DNA of 64,000 nucleotides from Planctomycetota bacterium (lineage in GTDB: Bacteria > Planctomycetota > Phycisphaerae > UBA1845): the NCBI GenBank assembly GCA_024276605.1, contig JAJRWX010000009.1, positions 124,001-188,000 of the forward strand, written 5' to 3'. Under the pieces are notes generated by a model. It had not been told where the DNA came from, made no database searches, and was given only the letters and a program-made list of their open reading frames with translations. The first letter of the stretch is position 1. Each line of letters starts with the position of its first letter. A program made the position numbers and the translations under genes. Of the stretch, positions 17,517 through 27,123 are shown piece after piece.

Positions 17517-18514
17517 TCTGGTGCATGTTATTGGTGGTGGCGTTATTGGGGCTGGCCTTTTCCGCGTTTTTCTCAGGTTCGGAAACAGGCATGTATTGCC
17601 TCAGTCGCGTCCGCCTTCACCTGGCTGCCAGCCGAGACGACGTGCGTGCCAAACGCCTGGTTGATTTGCTGGAGGATGAACCTCGTACATTATGCGTTAC
17701 GCTTATCGGTACGAATATCATGAATTATATCACGTCACTGACCGTCGCCTATACACTGGCTAAGGGGCTGACACTTTCCGATGTAGATACCGAGATATAT
17801 ACTGTCATTATCTTGACACCCATCGTGTTCGTTTTTGGGGAAGTCGTCCCCAAAAGCATCTTTCGACTCCACGCCGACCGGCTCATGCTCTCGGGGAGCT
17901 GGATGCTCAAGCAGGCTGACCGGGTCTTTCACGCCATCGGCGTGGTGTCATTGTTCACCAAACTAGCAGGCCTGGCGGAGCGCACTTTTCAAAGTCAGCA
18001 AGCTAGTTCACGTGTGCTTGCGTTAGCCCCCAAACGTCACATCGTCAATATGCTTCAAGATGCCCTAGCCGGAGAGCGACATGGCGATGCGCGATCATCC
18101 TTGATCCGAAAAGTGATACAACTGCCTGAGATACGAATTCATACCGTCATGCTCCCGCGGAATCGGGTCATCAGCCTCTCAGCGGACACCGGTCGTCGTG
18201 CATTTATTCGTATAGTCCGCCGATATGGCTACACCCGACTCGCGGTATACGACACACGGCCAAGACATGTGATTGGATTTGTTTCAGTGGATGAATTGCT
18301 TCGCCGCACAGATTGGGTGCGCATTGACGAGTGCATTCAGCCAGCGTTGAAAGTCTATGCCCACGACACTGTCGCTAAAGTCATGGCCGATATGCAGCAA
18401 AACAAGCGACACATCGCCGTGGTCACCGATCGAGGCGGACAAATGCTGGGTATTGTCACACGCCGCGATGCCCTTGAGGCGGTTGTAGGTGCCATCGAAG
18501 GGTCAAAGACGTAA
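17513..18514 (+). CDS. CNNM/CBS membrane protein, shorter paralogue
   Basis: A 333-residue paralogue of the preceding gene: a CNNM domain (AFFSGSETGMYCLSRVRLHL and FGEVVPKSIFRLHADRL) and CBS domains (HTVMLPRNRVISLSADTGRR, HIAVVTDRGGQMLGIVTRRD), ending after CBS without the CorC_HlyC domain that its neighbour has. It begins at ATG 17513 within the stop of the upstream gene. The tandem arrangement of a long and a short form suggests a two-subunit transporter or regulator of divalent cations; this is inference from gene order. Confidence 0.9.
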   Translation: MIWCMLLVVALLGLAFSAFFSGSETGMYCLSRVRLHLAASRDDVRAKRLVDLLEDEPRTLCVTLIGTNIMNYITSLTVAYTLAKGLTLSDVDTEIYTVIILTPIVFVFGEVVPKSIFRLHADRLMLSGSWMLKQADRVFHAIGVVSLFTKLAGLAERTFQSQQASSRVLALAPKRHIVNMLQDALAGERHGDARSSLIRKVIQLPEIRIHTVMLPRNRVISLSADTGRRAFIRIVRRYGYTRLAVYDTRPRHVIGFVSVDELLRRTDWVRIDECIQPALKVYAHDTVAKVMADMQQNKRHIAVVTDRGGQMLGIVTRRDALEAVVGAIEGSKT

Positions 18515-18575
18515 GTGGTCATGTTGGACTTGATATCCTCTTGACCTCGATAGGTTTCACCGCGATCCTGCACAC

Positions 18576-19289
18576 GTGCCACAAGCAAGCATTCTTATTT
18601 TAGCCAAATACCCCCAAGCCGGGCAAGTCAAAACCAGACTTGTGCCACCCCTATCGCCGGAGCAAGCAGCACAATGGCACAAAGCATCATTGCGCGCGGT
18701 GTGTGAACGCACTACCTCCTGTATGCTGAATTCTACACAGTCACAACCATATACGACCAACGTCATACTGGTAGGTGCGCCGGATTCACAATTACATTCA
18801 TTTCGTAAACTACAATTGACAGGCATCGACGACTATTGGCCTCAGGGAAACGGAGACCTGGGACAGCGTCTTGCGCGTGTAGTAGATCGAACATTCTCCG
18901 GTGGGACGGACGCCGTCGTGCTGCTGGGTGCAGACTCGCCAACCCTGCCGTTGGATTATCTCTCTCGATCTCTATCGCTACTGGAAACACTTGACGCAGT
19001 TATGGCCCCCACCCACGATGGTGGGTATTGTCTGTTGTCCCTGCGTAGACCCTGTCCAACACTGTTTGATATGATAGACTGGAGTACATCTGCGGTAGCG
19101 GAGCAAACGCGAAGGCAAGCAAGATTAACCAAGATCACTTTGGCTGATTTACCCCCGTGGTATGATATTGACTCCTTCGATGATCTTCAAAAAATGTTGG
19201 ACGACTATGGCAAAGACGCATTAGTCAAACTGGCGTCGGCTATCGCGTTACAACAATTGACCTCTAAACTTGTAGAACAGGTACAATAA
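18576..19289 (+). CDS. DUF2064 / TIGR04282-type glycosyltransferase-like protein
   Basis: A 237-residue protein with the GT-A-like fold of the DUF2064 family (SILILAKYPQAGQVKTRLVP at the N-terminus, then AVVLLGADSPTLPLDYL and APTHDGGYCLLSL). Family members occur in arsenosugar and other glycan pathways and often sit beside sugar-related enzymes. The start is GTG at 18576, since no ATG lies between it and the in-frame stop at 18531. It is two bases from the cyclodeaminase-like gene, so both are one transcription unit. Its substrate cannot be told from sequence. Confidence 0.88.
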   Translation: MPQASILILAKYPQAGQVKTRLVPPLSPEQAAQWHKASLRAVCERTTSCMLNSTQSQPYTTNVILVGAPDSQLHSFRKLQLTGIDDYWPQGNGDLGQRLARVVDRTFSGGTDAVVLLGADSPTLPLDYLSRSLSLLETLDAVMAPTHDGGYCLLSLRRPCPTLFDMIDWSTSAVAEQTRRQARLTKITLADLPPWYDIDSFDDLQKMLDDYGKDALVKLASAIALQQLTSKLVEQVQ

Positions 19290-19291
19290 TC

Positions 19292-19915
19292 ATGGATGAA
19301 CTTGTCGGTATGAAACTGGATGACTTTCTTGATGCGACAGCTAATCGTTCCCCAACACCCGGTGGTGGTGCAGTCGCCGCCGCTGCCGGCGCGTTATCAT
19401 GTGCCATGGCACGAATGGTCGTAGCCTATTCCGTCAATAAAAAAACATCGACCGAGGCTCGCGACAAGATTGAACCCATTGCCCAACAACTGCAGCGCGC
19501 GGATCAACTATGCCGTAGCCTCATGGATCAAGATGCCGCAGCTTATACCAAGATGACTACTGCGGCCAAAGCAACCAAAGATAATGAAGACAAACGTGGG
19601 GAGTACCAGCAAGCCGTGCTGGAAGCTGTCGGCGTGCCGCTGCAATTGGCTGCTCTTTCCTCAACCGTGCTCGCTACGCTTGACACATTTAAGGAGTACA
19701 CCAATCGTTACTTGGTCAGTGACCTTGGTGTCGCCGGCGTACTCGCCTTGGCAACGTGCCAAGCGGCTGCTTTCAGCGTTCGAATCAATATCCCCGAATT
19801 GACCAACACGGAACAGAGAGAACGAATTAAGGCTGACCTCCAAGCCGTCCTTTCGCGAGCGAAATTGAGCGCAGACTCTGTAAATGCCTATGCTCAGGAG
19901 CAAATTGATGACTGA
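19292..19915 (+). CDS. Cyclodeaminase/cyclohydrolase family protein (FchA-like)
   Basis: A 207-residue all-helical protein of the FTCD C-terminal family. The glycine-rich start SPTPGGGAVAAAAGALSCAM is the family signature. Stand-alone members act as methenyltetrahydrofolate cyclohydrolase or formimidoyl-tetrahydrofolate cyclodeaminase in one-carbon metabolism. There is no fused formiminotransferase domain. It follows the DUF2064 gene after two bases. Which of the two reactions it performs is not evident. Confidence 0.9.
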   Translation: MDELVGMKLDDFLDATANRSPTPGGGAVAAAAGALSCAMARMVVAYSVNKKTSTEARDKIEPIAQQLQRADQLCRSLMDQDAAAYTKMTTAAKATKDNEDKRGEYQQAVLEAVGVPLQLAALSSTVLATLDTFKEYTNRYLVSDLGVAGVLALATCQAAAFSVRINIPELTNTEQRERIKADLQAVLSRAKLSADSVNAYAQEQIDD

Positions 19916-19974
19916 TTCACAGCCAGCCGATAGATAACAGATACGTTTTTCTATGATGATGGGATGATCTATCT

Positions 19975-20202
19975 GTGCGACCAGAAAACGAACACGACTC
20001 GGAACAAGTTTCTCCCACGTCGTCCCAAGCAACGGGGCGCCCCTGGATTGGTATGCATTTTGAGTGCTGCAACGTCTATACGCGTATTTATCGCAATGCG
20101 GCGGGTGATGCTTATGCAGGTTACTGCCCACGGTGCGCAAGACCCGTTCGCTTGCAGGTTGGCCCCGATGGAACGGACGCTCGATTCTTCCAGGCTCAAT
20201 AG
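19975..20202 (+). CDS. Small zinc-ribbon protein of unknown role
   Basis: A 75-residue protein starting at GTG 19975. The core RPWIGMHFECCNVYTRIYRN followed by AYAGYCPRCARPVRLQVG shows two cysteine pairs (CC and CPRC), typical of a zinc ribbon, and the final GPDGTDARFF is well defined. I recall similar small proteins in planctomycetes, so it is likely a real conserved gene rather than chance, but no function is known. It follows the cyclodeaminase gene by 59 bases on the same strand. Confidence 0.7.
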   Translation: MRPENEHDSEQVSPTSSQATGRPWIGMHFECCNVYTRIYRNAAGDAYAGYCPRCARPVRLQVGPDGTDARFFQAQ

Positions 20203-20378
20203 GGTTGATTCCACCAATCAGCGAATCACAAGCCCCCTAGAAATAATACCGTATTTTCGCATGGCCGACCGTCCGAACTTCGCAGACAATACTATCGATC
20301 GTGTCGCGGTATAACCTATCATGTGCCGATTGAACTGATAGCTGGCATGCCTGCGCCAATAGAAAGGACCGCACTAAC

Positions 20379-21452
20379 TTGCTATCGAAGATGATTTTTT
20401 CTGACACGCTGCCTACCTGGTCACTGTTTCTGGAGTTGTTCGTCGTCGGCCTGGTCGTGATCCTGGCTGGCGCTAAATTCGCAAAGTTAGCTGATCGATT
20501 AGCTCTCCTCCTAAACATAGGAGGTGGATGGATTGGGTTAATTCTGTTGGCGACCGTTACCAGTCTTCCCGAATTGGTTTCCGGATCAACGGCAACCACC
20601 ATCGGCAATGTCGATCTAGCGCTGGGTGGCATTTTCGGCAGTTGCGCATTCAATATTACCATCATTGTATTAATGAATGCCGTCATCGGTGGTGGTTCGG
20701 TATTACGAAAAGTCAGTCCGTCACACACCTTAACCAGTTCATTCGGCTTGGCGCTGATCGGTTTGGCACTGTTTGGTCTCGTTGTACGTAGTCTAATCAA
20801 CTCATCGGGACAAGTTGCCCAGTTATTCGAGATAGCCTGGGCACTGCTCATTCTCGTAGCTTACCTTGGATGTATGAGACTGGTGTACCGTTTTGAGAAG
20901 TCGCAAACCGCTGCGCTTGAAACGGCGGAGGACAAAGCTGTTCAGCGCGTGCCGGGCGCCATGTATCTTACATTAGCTTTACTTGCTTGCGTCATTGTAT
21001 TGGCTTCTTGGTGGTTGGCGTGTTTGGGTGATGTACTTAGTACTCACGAGATCGGGATCATTGGCCGTCCGCTCGGCGCCACCTTCGTGGGGGCATGTTT
21101 TTTAGCACTGGCTACCTCACTACCGGAAATCGCCACCAGTATCGCGGCTATTAAACTCGGCAATATCGATCTTGCCCTAGGCAACATTTTCGGCTCGAAC
21201 ATGTTTAATATATTCGTGATACCCGTGCTAAAAGTTGTCTCCTTAGTCAATGGTCAACCGGTTCTCTTGGCGCAAGAAAGTGTGTCAACCAATGATCATA
21301 TGATTACCGGACTAACAGCTATACTACTCACCGTCATCGCCGTAGGTGGGTTAACCTACAAAAGCCGCCGTACCGTCTTGCGTCGCTTCGGTTTCGACTC
21401 CGTACTTATCAGTCTCACTTACATCTGTGGCATGCTTCTTTTGCTGCTATAA
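20379..21452 (+). CDS. Sodium/calcium exchanger family protein
   Basis: A 357-residue integral membrane protein of the cation/Ca2+ antiporter family. It has the two inverted alpha-repeats: TSLPELVSGSTATTIGNVDL with GGIFGSCAFNI in the first half, and TSLPEIATSIAAIKLGNIDL with GNIFGSNMFNI in the second. The acidic residue in each TSLPE motif binds the ion. About ten membrane segments are visible. A TTG at 20379 has AAAGGA at a good distance upstream, whereas ATG 20391 does not, so TTG is the likely start. It would export Ca2+ in exchange for Na+ or H+. Confidence 0.93.
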   Translation: MLSKMIFSDTLPTWSLFLELFVVGLVVILAGAKFAKLADRLALLLNIGGGWIGLILLATVTSLPELVSGSTATTIGNVDLALGGIFGSCAFNITIIVLMNAVIGGGSVLRKVSPSHTLTSSFGLALIGLALFGLVVRSLINSSGQVAQLFEIAWALLILVAYLGCMRLVYRFEKSQTAALETAEDKAVQRVPGAMYLTLALLACVIVLASWWLACLGDVLSTHEIGIIGRPLGATFVGACFLALATSLPEIATSIAAIKLGNIDLALGNIFGSNMFNIFVIPVLKVVSLVNGQPVLLAQESVSTNDHMITGLTAILLTVIAVGGLTYKSRRTVLRRFGFDSVLISLTYICGMLLLLL

Positions 21453-21614
21453 TACCGTATGATTGGCGGTCTAAATAAGCGATTAATCGAGTTGCGTGGT
21501 CAATTGTTGCGAGCAGTTGCGATATTGGCACACATCGTGCTCGTCAAAACACACCACCATCATTGTTGAAGTTGGTGAACAAAAATGCCTGTATTGGCTA
21601 GTTTAGGATAGTAA

Positions 21615-23414
21615 ATGATGATCGCTCGACGACCGTTTCTTATCGCACTCGTGATAATAGGTACTGTTTTTGTCTCCTGCTTTGATGCGGCAGGTCAGTT
21701 TGTTCCTACATCGAAGAATTCTAATCTCTCGCGTAACAATGCGCCCGGACCAGAACTGAAAATTCACCAATCACTAAACGCATTATTTCGACAACGAGCC
21801 AGTGGCGCTCGAATGAAGGCGTGGGTCTTTTTTGAATCGACCAAGAGCCTGCCATCGCCGCTTGCCCGAAATGTCGCCATACGAAATGCACAGGGTTTAT
21901 TCACCAACCGTGCGATTCAAAGGCGTACGCTCCGTCGCACAAAACCGGATTTGTTCGACACGCATGATGTACCCGTTCCACCAAATTATATCGATGCGGT
22001 ACGTTCGACAGGCGCTGAAGTGCGTGTCGTGAGCCGTTGGCTAAATGGCGTAAGCGTATTGGCGACACAACAACAGATTCGCACGATCGCAGCATTGCCG
22101 TCAGTCACCCATATCCAACCGGTTCGTCGAGGCCGGCGCATTCTTCCACCTAATCCTGCAAACCCGAATAAGCTCGCCGATACCCATTTGAAATTGCAGG
22201 CAGCGCTAGGATTCTACGGCGAAGCCGAGGCGCAACTTGCGCAGATCAAATTGACTGACCTACATACCGCGGGTTTCACCGGAGCCGGTGTTCGTGTCGC
22301 TATTTTGGATACGGGATTTCAACGATCGCACGAAGCCTTCAACGAGCCTGGCCATGTGCTCAATGTGATAGCCGAATACGACTTCATTAATAAAGACGCC
22401 GATACAAGCATCGAGGTGGGTGATGCAAGTAGTCAACATAATCATGGCACCTGGATTTTAGGAACGCTTGGTGCCTATAAACCCAACCTGCTAGTCGGCG
22501 GTGCGTATGATGCAGAGTTTATTCTTTGCAAGACCGAAGATACGACAGCCGAATATCCTGCGGAAGAAGACAATTACGTAGCCGGCCTGGAATTTGCAGA
22601 ATTAAATGGTGCCGACCTTGTGTCAGCGTCACTAGGCTATATCGACTGGTATACGCAGAGCGATCTTGACGGTTTAACGGCAGTCACCACCATAGCCGTG
22701 AATATCGCGACGGTAAACGGTATGCATTGTCTTAATGCCGCAGGTAACGGTGGACATGATACGGACCCGGCGACATCGCGTTTGATTGCACCGGCGGATG
22801 CCATGCAAGTGATTACCGTCGGTGCGGTGGACGATACGGGAACCATCGCAAGCTTTAGTTCCGACGGGCCTACTGCAGATGGTCGAACCAAGCCGGAGGT
22901 CTTAGCCTGGGGCGTTAACACCCGAACGGTTTCTGCGAGTAGCGATACGACATACTCCGGCCTAAACGGCACTTCGTTATCAACACCGCTAGCCGCCGGC
23001 GTCGTGGCATGTTTGGTGCAGGCGCATCCCAACTGGACGGTTGAACAAATGCGGTGGTATCTGATGCACACCGCTAGCGATTACGTAGCGACGGGATCAT
23101 TCGACCCGGAGTTTGTGCGTGGTTACGGCATTTTGGACGCCCTAGCTGCCACAGCCGGTGATTGTGATGGTAATGGCATAGAAGACGTCACCGACATTGC
23201 CAATGCGACGCTGGCTGACTGTAACACGAATTTGATCCCCGATGTATGCGAGATTACCGCCGACGCAACACTCGATCAAAATCTTAACGGCATGATCGAT
23301 ACCTGCGAGGTCGCCATTCCGACTACGTCAACATGGGGATTGATCGTACTCACTTTACTGGTTGCTAGCGTGGGATCGACGGTATTTCGTCGACAGCTAT
23401 CTGCTATAAGCTAA
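21615..23414 (+). CDS. Exported subtilisin-like protease (S8) with IPTL-CTERM-like tail
   Basis: A 599-residue exported serine protease. Signal peptide at about 1-28, then an inhibitor-like prodomain (to about 190). The S8 triad is present: Asp in VAILDTGF near residue 230, His in HNHGTW near 275 and Ser in NGTSLSTPLAAG near 454. After the catalytic domain come two acidic calcium-binding-like repeats (DCDGNGIEDV, DCNTNLIPDV), typical of planctomycete surface proteins. The C-terminus has IPTTSTWGLIVLTLL followed by VFRR: a motif, a hydrophobic segment and basic residues, the IPTL-CTERM sorting pattern recognised by exosortase-type systems. This agrees with the EpsI-like gene at 10786. Confidence 0.9.
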   Translation: MMIARRPFLIALVIIGTVFVSCFDAAGQFVPTSKNSNLSRNNAPGPELKIHQSLNALFRQRASGARMKAWVFFESTKSLPSPLARNVAIRNAQGLFTNRAIQRRTLRRTKPDLFDTHDVPVPPNYIDAVRSTGAEVRVVSRWLNGVSVLATQQQIRTIAALPSVTHIQPVRRGRRILPPNPANPNKLADTHLKLQAALGFYGEAEAQLAQIKLTDLHTAGFTGAGVRVAILDTGFQRSHEAFNEPGHVLNVIAEYDFINKDADTSIEVGDASSQHNHGTWILGTLGAYKPNLLVGGAYDAEFILCKTEDTTAEYPAEEDNYVAGLEFAELNGADLVSASLGYIDWYTQSDLDGLTAVTTIAVNIATVNGMHCLNAAGNGGHDTDPATSRLIAPADAMQVITVGAVDDTGTIASFSSDGPTADGRTKPEVLAWGVNTRTVSASSDTTYSGLNGTSLSTPLAAGVVACLVQAHPNWTVEQMRWYLMHTASDYVATGSFDPEFVRGYGILDALAATAGDCDGNGIEDVTDIANATLADCNTNLIPDVCEITADATLDQNLNGMIDTCEVAIPTTSTWGLIVLTLLVASVGSTVFRRQLSAIS

Positions 23415-23595
23415 TGGGGAAAGTACATCGAGTAAACAACAGTGGCGTTACGCATTGTTCCGCCGGAAGTCATGAGCCAATGATCACCGCGCTGGACGTC
23501 TTCTTCAGCTTTTTCAATCGCGGACACGCAATTGCCCTCATCGCAAGCAACAGTACGCTAATGTAGAACGACCGATCTAATCTTGCGGCATGATC

Positions 23596-24813
23596 CTACT
23601 TACTCGTCTCCATGGATTCGTTTTCTCTTTTAACCCAGGTGTAATGATAATCTTCCTGTTCAATTGTAGCCGCGAAGTTGGTCAGGATTAACGGTTTGAA
23701 GGTATCACACATAACCGCTAGTTCGTTTGTGCGATCGGCACCTACGCTTTTTTCATACGTTCCCGGATGCGGACCGTGCGGCACGCCCATTGGGTGCAGG
23801 CTGATCGATTGGCCCTCAATACCCTTTCGAGAAGTAAAGTTTCCTTCGACGTAATAAAGAATCTCATCGCAATCCACACTAGCATGGCCATAGGGACACG
23901 GAATCGCCTGATGTCCGTTCGCCTCGTAATAATCCACCTTGCGCGGCACAAAACTGCATATGATGAAACCTCGACCGGCGAAAGTGATGTGGATGGTTGG
24001 TGGCAGGTGAATGGCACCCGTGCGCGGTTGATAGTCGTGAATGTTAAAAGCTACTGGATAGGAATATCCATCCCACCCGGCTAAATCCCAGGGGAAATGC
24101 TTGTATTCATGGACGGCTACCTGATTGGCAAATTTAACGATCAACGGAAACGGACCCTGGCCGTGTTTGCTTTCGTCGTATTGCAATAGTTCCTGCGGCA
24201 TTCTGAAATCACGATGGCAATAGGGTCCGTCCATCGTGATTTGACCGGCTTCATTGCGAAACTGTTTGGGGACGTCAATATAACTGGAAGATTCAAACAC
24301 CAGAAAAGTGCCCGCGTCATTTTCGGCATGAAGTCGATAGGGCGTGCCTTTAGGAATAATCACGTAATCGTGCTTCTTGAATGGCAATGGCCCGTACACC
24401 GTTTCGAGCAAGCCGCCTTTGTCATAGGCGAACCAGCATTCATCAGCCTGTCCGTTGCTGAACCAATGATGACCGGCAGGTTGATTGATCTTGGCTACGC
24501 CTACATGTACATCTTCGTTCATTAGCAAGGTCCGGCGCGAGGTGAGAAAGTCACCATCCGGCTTGATGTCCTGCGTGCGAATGTGGCGGCGATGCAACGC
24601 CTGGTGCTCAACAGGCTTGACCGGACAAAAACCCGGCAACTCCATCGAACGCACGGCGCATTCATCCGTCGGCGGCACACGGAAATATAAAATGCTGTAA
24701 GTGCTGTCAAAACCCACACGGGTCATGCACTGCTCCATAAGCAGCTTGTCGTTTTCTCTATGCGTAACATGATGCTTCGGCGGAATATGGCCGAGTCGGT
24801 GATAATGGATCAT
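23596..24813 (-). CDS. hmgA: Homogentisate 1,2-dioxygenase
   Basis: A 405-residue non-haem iron dioxygenase that opens the ring of homogentisate in tyrosine/phenylalanine catabolism. The N-terminus (MIHYHRLGHIPPKHH) and the C-terminal cupin region with iron-binding histidines and glutamate (HPMGVPHGPHPGTYEK) fit the bacterial short form. It lies downstream of hppD on the same strand with about 110 bases between, and would act on the product of that enzyme. Maleylacetoacetate isomerase and fumarylacetoacetase genes are not in the window. Confidence 0.93.
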   Translation of the reverse strand: MIHYHRLGHIPPKHHVTHRENDKLLMEQCMTRVGFDSTYSILYFRVPPTDECAVRSMELPGFCPVKPVEHQALHRRHIRTQDIKPDGDFLTSRRTLLMNEDVHVGVAKINQPAGHHWFSNGQADECWFAYDKGGLLETVYGPLPFKKHDYVIIPKGTPYRLHAENDAGTFLVFESSSYIDVPKQFRNEAGQITMDGPYCHRDFRMPQELLQYDESKHGQGPFPLIVKFANQVAVHEYKHFPWDLAGWDGYSYPVAFNIHDYQPRTGAIHLPPTIHITFAGRGFIICSFVPRKVDYYEANGHQAIPCPYGHASVDCDEILYYVEGNFTSRKGIEGQSISLHPMGVPHGPHPGTYEKSVGADRTNELAVMCDTFKPLILTNFAATIEQEDYHYTWVKRENESMETSK

Positions 24814-24923
24814 TTATATTATACTCCCATCTGACATGGGTTTTGCGAACCAAGAGGCTCGCCCCCAATTTGTTGAGTTTATAGTACGCGTTCGGATAGA
24901 CGCATCCCATCGCACATGATGCG

Positions 24924-26015
24924 CTACAAGTTGCCGCGTAGTGCCTGTTCTTCCTCGATGCTGACAAATAGTGCTTTGAAATTACCTATGCCAAATCCTT
25001 TACTACCATGTCGCTGGATGACTTCAAAAAATAGCGTAGGCCTATCTTGAACCGGTGCCGTAAATATCTGCAAGAGATAGCCGTCATCGTCCTTGTCCAG
25101 CAGGATGCCTAGTTCTTGCAGCTTGTCCCAATCTTCTCCAACGTCGCCGACGCGATTTTTCATATATTCGTAATAGGTGTCTGGAATACGTAGAAAATCG
25201 ATATCACGATGGCGTAGCTCGACAACCGTATCGTATATATTCGCCGTATTGAGCGCGATATGTTGCACACCCTGGCCATAATAGTAGTCGAGATACTCCT
25301 CGATCTGACTTTTCTTTTTACCCTCAGCCGGTTCGTTGATCGGGAACTTACACTTACCTTTGCCGCTTTCCATCACTTTACTCATCAAGGCAGAGTATTC
25401 AGTGCTAATATCCTTATCCGTGAAGTGCGCAAGATTGGTAAAACCAAGCACCTGTTCATACCAGTTAGCCCAATAGTTCATCTCGCCGAGGTAGACATTG
25501 GTCACCACATGATCTATCGCGGCAAAGCCAACGGGTTCGCTGCCGTGTGCGTCGATCGGTTGATATCCAGGCGCAAACGGTCCTCGATAATTCTTACGCT
25601 CCACAAATCGAAAAACCGTATCACCGGCATATTTGATATCACCGCTGACCATAGTGCCATACTCGTCTTCTAGCGGCGTCGCCGGTACGAGCACCGTCGC
25701 ACCGCGATTTTTGGCTTCGCGGAGTGCGCTCTCGACGTCGTTGACTTCCAGCGCAATCGCTTTGACGCCGTCGCCGTGTAACGTACAGTGTCGCGCGATT
25801 TCGTGGTCCGGTCCATAAGCGGAACTCAGCACGAATTGCACATTTCCCTGCTGCATCACATAGCTAGCCTTTTGGCGATTGCCCGTTTCCAATCCCATTT
25901 TAGCCACCGGCTTAAAGCCAAATGTTTTGTCGTAAAAATGGGCAGCCTGTTTGGCATTGCCAACATAAAATTCAATGTGGTCGTACCCCTTAACGGGAAG
26001 AAAGTCATTACCCAC
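24924..26015 (-). CDS. hpd: 4-hydroxyphenylpyruvate dioxygenase
   Basis: A 363-residue Fe(II) enzyme that converts 4-hydroxyphenylpyruvate to homogentisate. Two vicinal-oxygen-chelate domains are visible; the iron ligands lie in HVVTNVYLGEMN, GVQHIALNT and the C-terminal FFEVIQRHGSKGFGIGNFKA. The frame extends to GTG 26051, but GTG 26015 has AGGAGA six bases upstream and gives the usual N-terminus (GNDFLPVKGYDHIEFYVGNA). It precedes hmgA on the same strand, forming the first two steps of homogentisate-route tyrosine degradation. Confidence 0.95.
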   Translation of the reverse strand: MGNDFLPVKGYDHIEFYVGNAKQAAHFYDKTFGFKPVAKMGLETGNRQKASYVMQQGNVQFVLSSAYGPDHEIARHCTLHGDGVKAIALEVNDVESALREAKNRGATVLVPATPLEDEYGTMVSGDIKYAGDTVFRFVERKNYRGPFAPGYQPIDAHGSEPVGFAAIDHVVTNVYLGEMNYWANWYEQVLGFTNLAHFTDKDISTEYSALMSKVMESGKGKCKFPINEPAEGKKKSQIEEYLDYYYGQGVQHIALNTANIYDTVVELRHRDIDFLRIPDTYYEYMKNRVGDVGEDWDKLQELGILLDKDDDGYLLQIFTAPVQDRPTLFFEVIQRHGSKGFGIGNFKALFVSIEEEQALRGNL

Positions 26016-26381
26016 GGGATATCTCCTGTACTTCACCAGTTCTAATAACACACCGCCTAACCCGGGTGAGGCGGGCTGCTCGACGGGCGATGTGCGTATT
26101 CAAAGCTTTATGGTGGTATTATATACAGTCCGGCTACCCCACGCCAGAAATTGCGGGTCAGTGGCTACATAGCAGGAGTGGCTGGGAATTTTGGCATCGA
26201 ATTGACAAGGCCGACGTTGCTTGCATCTTCGCCGTTGCTGCGTAAGCCGTCGTTCTCCACGCAGGTGGGAACCCAGTTACATGCTGTACGCACACCGGGC
26301 TCCCGATGTACATCGGAATTGGATTACCCCTGCACAGAAATGACGAAACACCTGCGCGCGAATGATAGATGTGTTCCAGTA
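26016..26381. other. Intergenic region upstream of hpd, with 14-base palindrome
   Basis: 366 bases between hpd and the convergently placed end of the PilZ gene; no open frame is convincing. At 26303-26316 the sequence CCGATGTACATCGG is a perfect 14-base palindrome, which could be a dimeric regulator site. It lies about 290 bases before the hpd start, far for a simple operator. No terminator with a T-run was found for the PilZ gene. Confidence 0.4.
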
Positions 26382-26777
26382 TCAGTCAAAGTAATCGGGA
26401 ATTAATTCGGCCCCGATCTCGACAATAGACGCAGATATCTCTCGGGTGCGCATGATAATAATATCACGTTCAACGGCACCGGATGTTACATAACGAGGGA
26501 GTTGAATCGTTAATCTTTGACCGTGGTTCAGATGATTAACATGCAGAAAACAAATACCCGTAGGGGAGATATTGCAGATAGGTACATCGAAAAACTCGGG
26601 TGTATCGGTTTCGTCATACACGGTGATAACACCCCAATCGCGCATCAAGGATCGCTCCATTCGACGTTTGGAGGGTTTGGCCGTTTCACGCTCTTGGTCC
26701 ATTCGACCAAGCAATGCTTGGACCTGCATATCCGTCAACGGAAAATTATGAGTATGAGAAGTAGATTCCATGTCCAT
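26382..26777 (-). CDS. PilZ-domain protein (putative c-di-GMP effector)
   Basis: A 131-residue protein. The PilZ signature is present: a basic N-terminal segment KRRMERS preceding the barrel (RxxxR-type) and NISPTGICF (the N/DxSxxG motif) about 45 residues later. These bind cyclic di-GMP in family members. There is no additional domain. The closest diguanylate cyclase in the window is at 46461. The target process (motility, surface polymer or secretion) cannot be inferred. Confidence 0.8.
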   Translation of the reverse strand: MDMESTSHTHNFPLTDMQVQALLGRMDQERETAKPSKRRMERSLMRDWGVITVYDETDTPEFFDVPICNISPTGICFLHVNHLNHGQRLTIQLPRYVTSGAVERDIIIMRTREISASIVEIGAELIPDYFD

Positions 26778-27123
26778 TCACCATATGCAGCCATGCGACT
26801 GCGTTTAATCAAACTTCAATGGATGGCTAGAAGTTTTCTTAGAATCCATCCAATATGAAGTATACGATTTGTAGTATTCGGAACCAACTACCGGTCAAAA
26901 GTATTTACACGCGGCGTCTCAACTCTGATATGGCCTTGATTTTAGGACGTATAAGCTTTTTGATTATTCATGTTGCTCACCGCACAAATCATATCGTACG
27001 GTATCAGATGCAGCGGTGTTTGCATGTAAGATGCAACCAGTAGCTATCTGCTGTCGTGCGTGTCGACGAGTTAGCCGCGCTGCACTGGCCAACATCAATT
27101 CCCTGGCCGGCGAGGGGATAATC
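26778..27123. other. Divergent intergenic region between PilZ and TadG-like genes
   Basis: 346 bases that must carry the promoters for both divergent genes. A seven-base inverted repeat (TGGATGG at 26820-26826, CCATCCA at 26846-26852) is the only structure noticed. No strong -35/-10 pair was seen. Confidence 0.4.
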
